NCBI GenBank assembly: GCA_020442225.1
Contig: JAGRKR010000433.1
Span: 1-6,154, forward strand
DNA length: 6,154 nt
Direction: 5' to 3'
From: Hyphomicrobiaceae bacterium
GTDB lineage: Bacteria; Pseudomonadota; Alphaproteobacteria; Rhizobiales; Hyphomicrobiaceae
The notes beneath the pieces were generated by a model. The model did not search any database, was not told the origin of the DNA, and saw nothing but the letters and a program-made list of their open reading frames with translations. Shown one piece after another: positions 1 through 5,974 of this stretch (its first letter is position 1; every line of letters begins with the position of its first letter). Both the position numbers and the translations under genes were made by a program.

Positions 1-478
1 CAACCGCGCCGGCGTCGAGCGCGTGATGGGCTTCGCCTCGCCGGCGCAGGTCGACGAGTTCTTCCGCGACGTGCCCGACTTCGAGCGTATGCTCACACGC
101 TCCGGGATCAAGCTGGTCAAGTACTGGTTCTCGATCACCGACCAGGAGCAGCAGCTCCGCTTCCTGATGCGCATCCACGATCCCATGAAGCAGTGGAAGC
201 TGTCGCCGATGGACCTGCAATCGCGGGTCCGCTGGGAGCAATACACCAAGGCCAAGGAGGAAATGCTGGAGCGCACCAATATTCCCGAAGCGCCATGGTG
301 GATCGTGGAAGGCAACGACAAGAAGCAGGCCCGCCTCAACTGCATTCACCACCTCCTGCAACAGGTGCCCTATACGGACGTGCCGCACGGGTCGATCAAG
401 CTGCCCGAACGGGTTTTCAATCCGGACTATGAGCGCAAGGTCCTGCCGGACAACCTTTACGTGCCGCGGATCTATTGA
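1..478 (+). CDS. ppk2: Polyphosphate kinase 2 (PPK2, class I), C-terminal part, 5' end outside the window
   Basis: PPK2 enzymes move phosphate between inorganic polyphosphate and nucleoside diphosphates in the cytoplasm; class I members act on ADP/GDP. The reading frame is open from base 2, so the gene begins upstream. The GTG/ATG at 23-28 is internal, because the preceding codons already read NRAGVERVMGF, the conserved stretch following the family's Walker B region. The visible 158 residues then give the lid-module signature (WFSITDQEQQLRF, then DPMKQWKLSPMDLQSR), a conserved YTKAKEEML segment, and PWWIVEGNDKKQARLN, followed by the C-terminal tail ending in YVPRIY and TGA. The P-loop and the Walker B aspartate lie upstream and cannot be checked. 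Family proteins are usually about 270-310 residues, so roughly half is present. It is separated by 185 nt from the downstream oxidoreductase genes and probably belongs to another transcript. The family assignment is very secure; the class I subtype is likely. Confidence 0.95.
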   Translation, partial: NRAGVERVMGFASPAQVDEFFRDVPDFERMLTRSGIKLVKYWFSITDQEQQLRFLMRIHDPMKQWKLSPMDLQSRVRWEQYTKAKEEMLERTNIPEAPWWIVEGNDKKQARLNCIHHLLQQVPYTDVPHGSIKLPERVFNPDYERKVLPDNLYVPRIY

Positions 479-534
479 GCGCTTGGGCGGCCCGACGTGT
501 GGGTTCGTGCGGTGCTGCGCCGGCAAAGCGTGAC

Positions 535-562
535 GCAGGTGCCACACTACGTCGGCACCTGC
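535..562 (+). terminator. Perfect 9-bp hairpin downstream of ppk2, possible transcript end
   Basis: GCAGGTGCC (535-543) pairs perfectly with GGCACCTGC (554-562) around a 10-nt loop, 56 nt after the ppk2 stop codon. Seven of the nine pairs are G-C. No T-run follows (the next bases are CCCGGGCGG), so it is not a classical intrinsic terminator. It could be a 3'-end stabilising hairpin, a terminator lacking a U-tract, or an operator. The repeat is directly seen; its function is inferred. Confidence 0.4.
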
Positions 563-617
563 CCCGGGCGGCGTCCGCCACGGTCCGCCTTGCTCGCCAT
601 CCCGCCTGCAAGGCGAT

Positions 618-647
618 AGGGTTCGCCAGCGGTGCGTGAGGAACCCT
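618..647. promoter_or_regulatory. 7-bp inverted repeat upstream of the GMC genes, possible operator or leader hairpin
   Basis: AGGGTTC (618-624) and GAACCCT (641-647) are exact reverse complements separated by 16 nt, ending 16 nt before the ATG at 664. The arm centres are 23 bp apart, about two helical turns, which would suit a dimeric repressor. As RNA it would form a stem-loop just upstream of the Shine-Dalgarno sequence. No regulator gene is visible in the window. The repeat is seen; the regulatory role is inference. Confidence 0.3.
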
Positions 648-652
648 GGATC

Positions 653-656
653 GAGG
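653..656 (+). promoter_or_regulatory. Ribosome binding site that supports the ATG at 664
   Basis: GAGG lies 7 nt before ATG 664. The frame is open from an in-frame TGA at 637-639, so TTG 658, ATG 664 and GTG 700 are the main candidate starts. GAGG is too close to TTG 658 and far from GTG 700, which favours ATG 664. Confidence 0.6.
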
Positions 657-663
657 CTTGGTA

Positions 664-2466
664 ATGTCGCGTTTGGCACAGGACCGCAAAGAGCTCGCGG
701 TGAGCTACGACGCAATCGTCGTCGGGTCCGGTTATGGCGGCGGGGTCGCGGCGTCCAGGCTGGCGCGCATGGGTCTCGGTGTGGCCGTCCTCGAGCGCGG
801 GCGCGAGTGGGTGCCCGGCGAGTTCCCCTCCCGGCTCTCCACTGCCAGCCGCGAGATGCAGATGACCGGAGCCAGGTTTCGCCGGGGCGCTCCGGATGCG
901 CTCTTCGATCTCAGGCTGGGCGAGGACGTTCACGTGCTCGTCGGCTGCGGCCTCGGCGGCACCTCGCTGATCAACGCCAACGTCTGCCTGGCCCCCGACG
1001 AGAGGGTGTTCGACGGCGAGGAATGGCCGAGCGCCTTTCGCCAGGACAGCGCCGTCATGAACGGCTACGGGCGCGCCCGCGAAATGCTGCGCCCGACCTG
1101 CCTGCCCGAAACTGAGAGACCTCGCAAGCTGCAAGCCCTCGCGAAAGCCGCCGAGGTGCTCGATCGCACCTGCGCCCGCGTGCCCCTGCATATCGCCTTC
1201 GAGCCGCAGGCGACGGTCGGCGGCATCGAGCAGCCCGCCTGCACCTTGTGCGGCGATTGCATGAGCGGCTGCAACGTCGGCGCCAAGACGACGGTGCATT
1301 CCACCTATCTCGCCGACGCGGTCAATCACGGTGCCTCGCTCTTCACCGGCTTCACGGTCCGTTATGTCGAGAAGGCGCCCGGCGGCGGCTGGCGGGTGGT
1401 CTTCCGCACCCACGAACCCGAAGACGCTGCGATGCCGGCGCGCGCCGCCACGGCAAAATACGTCGTGCTGGCCGCTGGCACGCTCGGCACCGCGGAGATC
1501 CTGTTGCGCTCGCGCGAGCGCGGCCTTGCGCTCTCCGACCGGCTGGGCAAGCGCTTCTCCACCAATGCCGACGCCATTGCCTTCGGCTACAACAACGATG
1601 TCGCGATCAATGCCGTCGGCGTCGGCTATCCGCCGCGCGCCAAGGTTCCGGACGTCGGGCCGGGCGTTGCCGGCTACATCGACCTGCGCAAGCGCAAGAA
1701 CGTCCGAGATGGCCTCGTGGTGGTGGAGGCCGCGGTACAGAGCGCCATGGCGCCGCTCCTGCCGGTGATCCTGTCGAGCAGCGCCATGCTCGGCACGGAC
1801 ACGGACAAGGGACTGGCCGATGGCCTCGACGAGAAGGGGCGGGCATTGCAGAGCCTGCTGCGCGGCGCCTATGCCGGCGCCGTCCACGCCACCCAGGTCT
1901 TCCTGGCCGTGGGCCACGACGACGCCGCGGGCGAGTTGACGCTCGAACGCGACCGCATCAAGGTCTCCTGGCCGGGCGCAGCGCGCCAGCCGGTCTTCGC
2001 CGAGATCGAGAAGGTGCTGAAGGCCGCCGTCGCCGCCACCGGCGGCACCTATATCCCCAATCCCGTCACGCACCGCCTGCTCGGCGGCAACCTGCTGACC
2101 GTGCACCCGCTCGGCGGCGCGGCGATGGGAGAGGACGCCTCGACGGGCGTGGTCGATCACAAGGGGCGCGTCTTCGACACTGCCGCAGGCCACGGAGCGA
2201 CTGCCGTCCACGATGGACTCTACGTCACCGACGGCGCCGCGCTGCCCGGCTCGGTCGGCGTGCACCCGCTCCTCACGATCACCGCCATCGCGGAACGCGC
2301 CATGATCCATTTCGCCCGAGACCATGGCTTCGAGCTGCCACTGGCGGTCAAGGTGGGCCTGGCGACACGGGATCTGCGAACGGACGCGATCCGGGCCGTG
2401 CGCTATCGGCGCGGCGGGTTGGCGAAACGAGTGGGGGATGGGCTCAAGGGGCTCACCAAGAGCTGA
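664..2466 (+). CDS. Stand-alone GMC-family FAD oxidoreductase (cholesterol-oxidase/ChoD-like)
   Basis: This is a 600-residue flavoenzyme expected to oxidise an alcohol group, probably on a lipid or sterol-like substrate. No signal peptide or Tat motif is visible, so it should be cytoplasmic or peripherally membrane-bound. The N-terminal FAD fold is clear: YDAIVVGSGYGGG (GxGxxG at 21-26), then GRE after the second strand, the GMC loop GCGLGGTSLINANV (about 95-108), and VLAAGTLGTAEILLRS later on. A four-cysteine cluster CTLCGDCMSGC (C193, C196, C199, C203) is followed by NVGAK, as in mycobacterial ChoD. The C-terminal GMC region has VHPLGG (H481) and GVHPLLTITAIAERAM (H534), a His/His pair where cholesterol oxidases have His/Asn. 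After that comes a basic tail (about 562-600). It is clearly paralogous to the N-terminal half of the next gene, more than half of residues being identical by eye, but lacks that protein's middle and hydrolase regions. The start at 664 rests on GAGG 7 nt upstream. The symbol choD is withheld because the substrate is unknown. Confidence 0.92.
   Translation: MSRLAQDRKELAVSYDAIVVGSGYGGGVAASRLARMGLGVAVLERGREWVPGEFPSRLSTASREMQMTGARFRRGAPDALFDLRLGEDVHVLVGCGLGGTSLINANVCLAPDERVFDGEEWPSAFRQDSAVMNGYGRAREMLRPTCLPETERPRKLQALAKAAEVLDRTCARVPLHIAFEPQATVGGIEQPACTLCGDCMSGCNVGAKTTVHSTYLADAVNHGASLFTGFTVRYVEKAPGGGWRVVFRTHEPEDAAMPARAATAKYVVLAAGTLGTAEILLRSRERGLALSDRLGKRFSTNADAIAFGYNNDVAINAVGVGYPPRAKVPDVGPGVAGYIDLRKRKNVRDGLVVVEAAVQSAMAPLLPVILSSSAMLGTDTDKGLADGLDEKGRALQSLLRGAYAGAVHATQVFLAVGHDDAAGELTLERDRIKVSWPGAARQPVFAEIEKVLKAAVAATGGTYIPNPVTHRLLGGNLLTVHPLGGAAMGEDASTGVVDHKGRVFDTAAGHGATAVHDGLYVTDGAALPGSVGVHPLLTITAIAERAMIHFARDHGFELPLAVKVGLATRDLRTDAIRAVRYRRGGLAKRVGDGLKGLTKS
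937..985 (+). repeat. Near-identical DNA block shared with 2770-2818 in the paralogous gene
   Basis: These 49 bases match 2770-2818 at 47 positions, with differences only at 963 and 966. The first 26 bases are identical. The block encodes LVGCGLGGTSLINANV in both genes, the FAD-contacting GMC loop. Strong protein constraint in G+C-rich DNA explains part of the match; recent duplication or gene conversion could explain the rest. Confidence 0.7.
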
Positions 2467-2471
2467 CCTTC

Positions 2472-2477
2472 GGGAGG
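2472..2477 (+). promoter_or_regulatory. Strong Shine-Dalgarno sequence for the fusion gene
   Basis: GGGAGG lies 7 nt before ATG 2485, within the 18-nt spacer after the upstream TGA. It fixes the start of the 1152-residue protein and shows independent re-initiation on what is probably a two-gene transcript. Confidence 0.75.
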
Positions 2478-2484
2478 GGGTGGG

Positions 2485-5400
2485 ATGCGCCGACTGGGGA
2501 GCGAACTTTCCGCGCTCGTGCCGCACTACGACGCCATCGTCGTCGGCTCGGGCTACGGCGGCGGCGTGTCGGCCTCCCGACTGGCCCGCATGGGGCTGCG
2601 CGTCGCGGTGCTCGAGCGTGGCCGCGAATTCCTGCTCGGCGAGTTTCCCGACACGCTGCTCGAGGCGCAGCGCGAATTCCATGTCAGCGACCACGTGCGC
2701 GGCCGCGAATTCGACTTCGGCCCGAAGGCCGGGCTGTTCGACCTTCGGCTGGGCCGCGACATGCACGTCCTCGTCGGCTGCGGCCTCGGCGGCACGTCTC
2801 TGATCAACGCCAACGTCTCGCTGCCGCCTGACCCACGCGTCTGGGAGGACCCGGCCTGGCCGAACGAGCTTCTCCACGACGGAGATCTGGCCAAGGGCTT
2901 CCGGCGCGCCGAGCGCATGCTGCGGCCGGTGCCCTATCCGAACAAGGTCCGCCTGGACAAGCTCTCCGCCCTCGGCACCGCGGCCAAGGCGCTGGAAAGT
3001 CAGGCGGTCTGTCCGCCGATCGCCGTCGCCTTCGAGCGCAAGGCCAATCATGCCGGCGTCGTGCAACCGGCCTGTACCCTGTGCGGCGACTGCTGCTCGG
3101 GCTGCAACGTCGGCGCCAAGAGCACGGTGCAGATGACCTACCTGCCCGATGCCGTGAACCATGGCGCCCAGATCTTCACCGAAGTGGACGTGCGTCATGT
3201 CCGCAAGGAGCCGGGCGGCTGGCGCGTCTTCTTCCGGCGCACGGGCAACGAGCGCCCCGGCTTCGACGTTCCGGAGCAGACCGTGTCGGCGGGCATCGTC
3301 GTGCTGGCAGCGGGCAGCCTCGGCTCCACCGAGATCCTGCTGCGCTCCCGTGACAACGGGCTGCCCGTTTCCGAGCGCCTCGGCACACAATTCACGGGCA
3401 ACGGCGACGTACTGGCGTTCGCCTACAACAACGACGTCGAGATCAACGCTGTCGGCATCGGCACGCAACCCAAGCCGAGCTGGATTCCGCCGGGCCCCTG
3501 CATCGCCGGACTCATCGACCTCAGGGATACGAGCCGCCTCGAGGACGGCTTCGTCATCGAGGAGGGCGTGCTGCCCTCCGGGCTGGCGCCCCTGCTGCCG
3601 CACCTCTTCGCCGACGGCGCGGCGGCCACTGGCATCGACACCGACACCGGAGTGGAAGACGCCGCCGCGGAGGCCAAGCGCCGTCTCGAAAGCCGCCTGC
3701 TCGGCGCGTATCACGGCGCCATGCGCAACACGCAGACGTTCCTGGTGATGGCCCACGACGACGCCGGCGGCACCATGCGCCTCGTCGACGACGGCATCGA
3801 GGTGCACTGGCCCGGCGTCTCGAAGCAGCGCATCTTCGAGACGATCGGCACCGCGCTCTACAAGGCGACCGCGGCGACCGGCGGCACCTATGTGCGCAAC
3901 CCCCTCCAGTCGCCGCTGTTCGGCAGCAACCTCATCACCGTGCACCCGCTCGGTGGCTGCCCGATGGGCCAGGACGCCAGCCGCGGCGTCGTCAACCATG
4001 GTTGCGAGGTCTTCGACGCGACGCCCGGCGCCAGCGGCGACGCCGTGCACGAGGGCCTCTACGTCTGCGACGGCGCGGTCATGCCACGCTCGCTCGGCGT
4101 CAATCCACTGCTGACCATTTCCGCGGTGTCGGAGCGGGCCATGATCAAGCTCGCCGCCAAGCTCGGGCGCGAGCTCGACGACAAGCCGAAATCCGATGCT
4201 CCCGAGATCGTCGCCGGCCCCATACCGGCGAGCGACCGCCGCCCCGTCGGCGTCGAGTTCACCGAGCGCATGTCGGGATACATCTCGCGCGCCGTGCATA
4301 CCGACTACGACCACGCCGCCCAGCAGGGACGCCAGGCCGCGCAAGCCTTCTCCTTCACGGTGACCATCCGCATCGACGACATCGAGCGTTTCGAATCTGA
4401 CCCCGCCCATACTGGCGAGCTCATCGGCACGGCGGAGTGCGGCATCCTCTCGAACGAGCCGCTCGACATCTCCGCAGGCCAGTTCAACCTCATGCGTCCC
4501 GACCCTGCGGCGGTCGAGACGCGCCGGTTCGACTACCGCATGACGCTGACCGACAAGGCGGGGCAGTCATACCTGCTGCACGGCTTCAAGCTCGTGCGCG
4601 CCGACCGGCCGCTCGACCTGTGGAAGGACACCACAACGCTTTTCGTCGACATCTTCAAGTTCCCCTCCGAAGACGGTGATACGCCGCTCGCCCGAGGCGA
4701 GCTGACGATCGCCACTGCCGACTTCGCGCGGCAGATGACGACGCTGAGAGGCACGGGCGGGCGTGATGCCGTGGCGCGCCTTGCTGGAGTCAGGCGGTTC
4801 GGTCTGCTCTTCGCCGGCACCCTGTTCGATGTCTACGGCGGCATCTTCCGGCCGCTCGAGCGCCACGACCCCGGCATCGTCCGCAAGAAGCGCGATCTGG
4901 CCGTCAGCGCGCCCGAGGTGCACAACTTCGCCGCGGCCGACGGGCTGACCCTGCGGCTCACGCGCTACCGTGGCGGGGACAAGGGTCCGCTGCTGTTCAC
5001 GCACGGGCTCGGCGTCTCCAGCCGGATCTTTTCCATCGACACGATCGAGACCAATCTGCTCGAGTACATGCACAACGCCGGCTACGACTGCTGGCTGCTC
5101 GATTACCGCGCCAGCATCGACCTGCCCTATGCCACCCAGGGCTGGACCGCCGACGAGGTCGCGCAGTTCGACTACGCACCTGCCATCACGCTCATCCGCG
5201 ATCAGACGGGGCGCTCCAGCGTGCAGGTCATCGCACACTGCTACGGCGCCACGACCTTTACGATGGCCATGCTGTCCGGCCTGCGAGGCGTGCGCTCGGC
5301 CGTGATCTCGCAGATCTCGACCGATGTGATCGTTCCCTTCTACCCGCAACGCCTGCTCGCCTATCTGCGGCTCCCGAGCCTGCTCGAAAAGTTCGGCGTA

Positions 5401-5943
5401 ACAGCCGTCAATGCGCGTGCGACGCGCGCCGACAGCATCTGGGGCCGCATGCTCGACGGGCTCATCCGCATCGCCGTGCCCTTCCAGCGGGGCGAGCGCT
5501 CGCGCAGCGCCACGTCCAATCGCATCACCGCGCTCTATGGACAGCTCTACAAATCGGCCCAACTCAACGAGGCCACGTTCGAGCACGGTCTGCCGGAGAT
5601 GTTCGGAGAGGCCAACATCGCCGCCTTCAAGCAGCTGGCCCGCATCGCGCGCTGCAAGCACCTCGTCGACGCCGACGGCCACAACGCCTACCTGGAGAAC
5701 GACGACGTCTCGGGCCTTGCCGCCATCCCGATCTGCTTCATCCATGGTCAGGAGAACGCCTGCTTCCGGCCGGAAAGCACGGAGCTGACGCTCAAGCGCC
5801 TCCAGGCCGCCGCGCCGTCACAGCCGTTCACGCGCCACGTCATCCCGGGCTACGGCCACATCGACTGCATCTTCGGAAAGAACGCCGCCCGGGATGTCTA
5901 CCCGCACATCCTCGCGCATCTGGAGAAGTCGGCGGACGGCTGA
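2485..5943 (+). CDS. Three-part fusion: GMC oxidoreductase, beta-rich middle domain, acid-lipase-like alpha/beta hydrolase with Cys nucleophile
   Basis: This 1152-residue protein joins two enzyme folds. Residues 1 to about 570 are a GMC flavoenzyme: GSGYGGG (21-27), a cysteine cluster CTLCGDCCSGC (C197, C200, C203, C207, with an extra C204) followed by NVGAK, a VLAAGSLGSTEILLRS FAD motif, VHPLGGC (H487) and GVNPLLTIS (N540), the His/Asn pair known from cholesterol oxidase. Residues about 588-790 (FTERMSGYIS to VYGGIF, with WKDTTTLF at 713-720) look beta-rich and I cannot name the domain. From about 813 an alpha/beta hydrolase follows: FTHGLG oxyanion strand (H840-G841), a DEVAQFDYAPAI helix as in acid lipases, a nucleophile elbow AHCYGA with C919 instead of serine, HGQEN (E1090, N1091) at the acid position, and GYGHIDCIFG with H1125 as likely catalytic His. 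The start has GGGAGG 7 nt upstream. The gene lies 18 nt after its paralog, in the same frame, so co-transcription is likely. Joint action on a lipid or steryl-type ester is inference; acyltransfer is an alternative to hydrolysis. No signal peptide is seen. Confidence 0.92.
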   Translation: MRRLGSELSALVPHYDAIVVGSGYGGGVSASRLARMGLRVAVLERGREFLLGEFPDTLLEAQREFHVSDHVRGREFDFGPKAGLFDLRLGRDMHVLVGCGLGGTSLINANVSLPPDPRVWEDPAWPNELLHDGDLAKGFRRAERMLRPVPYPNKVRLDKLSALGTAAKALESQAVCPPIAVAFERKANHAGVVQPACTLCGDCCSGCNVGAKSTVQMTYLPDAVNHGAQIFTEVDVRHVRKEPGGWRVFFRRTGNERPGFDVPEQTVSAGIVVLAAGSLGSTEILLRSRDNGLPVSERLGTQFTGNGDVLAFAYNNDVEINAVGIGTQPKPSWIPPGPCIAGLIDLRDTSRLEDGFVIEEGVLPSGLAPLLPHLFADGAAATGIDTDTGVEDAAAEAKRRLESRLLGAYHGAMRNTQTFLVMAHDDAGGTMRLVDDGIEVHWPGVSKQRIFETIGTALYKATAATGGTYVRNPLQSPLFGSNLITVHPLGGCPMGQDASRGVVNHGCEVFDATPGASGDAVHEGLYVCDGAVMPRSLGVNPLLTISAVSERAMIKLAAKLGRELDDKPKSDAPEIVAGPIPASDRRPVGVEFTERMSGYISRAVHTDYDHAAQQGRQAAQAFSFTVTIRIDDIERFESDPAHTGELIGTAECGILSNEPLDISAGQFNLMRPDPAAVETRRFDYRMTLTDKAGQSYLLHGFKLVRADRPLDLWKDTTTLFVDIFKFPSEDGDTPLARGELTIATADFARQMTTLRGTGGRDAVARLAGVRRFGLLFAGTLFDVYGGIFRPLERHDPGIVRKKRDLAVSAPEVHNFAAADGLTLRLTRYRGGDKGPLLFTHGLGVSSRIFSIDTIETNLLEYMHNAGYDCWLLDYRASIDLPYATQGWTADEVAQFDYAPAITLIRDQTGRSSVQVIAHCYGATTFTMAMLSGLRGVRSAVISQISTDVIVPFYPQRLLAYLRLPSLLEKFGVTAVNARATRADSIWGRMLDGLIRIAVPFQRGERSRSATSNRITALYGQLYKSAQLNEATFEHGLPEMFGEANIAAFKQLARIARCKHLVDADGHNAYLENDDVSGLAAIPICFIHGQENACFRPESTELTLKRLQAAAPSQPFTRHVIPGYGHIDCIFGKNAARDVYPHILAHLEKSADG

Positions 5944-5949
5944 GCCGTC
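5935..5949. terminator. Small hairpin across the stop codon of the fusion gene
   Basis: GACGGC (5935-5940) and GCCGTC (5944-5949) are perfect complements, with the TGA stop codon as the loop. A second weak stem (GCCG 5958-5961, CGGC 5968-5971) follows. There is no T-tract. The 31-nt gap between two convergent genes must hold both transcript ends or allow read-through, so a terminator role is possible but unproven. Confidence 0.2.
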
Positions 5950-5974
5950 GCGCGCGCGCCGCACGTCCGGCAGG

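Larger units (their letters stand above)
479..663. other. Non-coding gap between ppk2 and the GMC gene pair
   Basis: I find no credible gene in these 185 nt. The gap holds a 9-bp hairpin (535-562), a small GGCGG/CCGCC hairpin (567-579, 3-nt loop), a 7-bp inverted repeat (618-647) and the ribosome binding site of the next gene. A very weak promoter-like pair can be drawn: TTGCTC at 590-595 and GCGATA at 613-618, 17 nt apart. At this base composition such a match is not convincing. The promoter of the downstream pair most likely lies in this gap, because the neighbouring genes differ in function and a hairpin follows ppk2. Confidence 0.6.

Noticed and set aside
23..478. A start of ppk2 at the GTG/ATG at 23-28
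   Set aside because: The codons before it encode the conserved NRAGVER stretch, so the gene runs off the left edge and this is an internal methionine.
590..618. A sigma-70-like promoter (TTGCTC, 17 nt, GCGATA)
   Set aside because: The match is poor, and such hexamers occur by chance; it is mentioned only as a weak possibility.
664..2466. Naming the first GMC gene choD or calling it cholesterol oxidase
   Set aside because: The family match is good, but GMC substrates cannot be read from sequence, and the His/His active site differs from cholesterol oxidase.
1248..2831. A 527-codon plus-strand frame bridging the two GMC genes
   Set aside because: It is an arginine-rich out-of-frame shadow with no recognisable motifs, overlapping well-supported genes.
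547..4410. A very long open frame (1287 codons) on the minus strand across both GMC genes
   Set aside because: It is antisense to two genes with complete, strongly conserved motifs. Stop codons are rare on the complementary strand in such G+C-rich coding DNA. Its apparent two similar halves simply mirror the tandem paralogs, and its product is of low-complexity Ala/Gly/Arg/Val type.
4567..5745. A 392-codon minus-strand frame opposite the hydrolase region
   Set aside because: It is antisense to the hydrolase domain, whose motifs are intact, and its composition is typical of a shadow frame.
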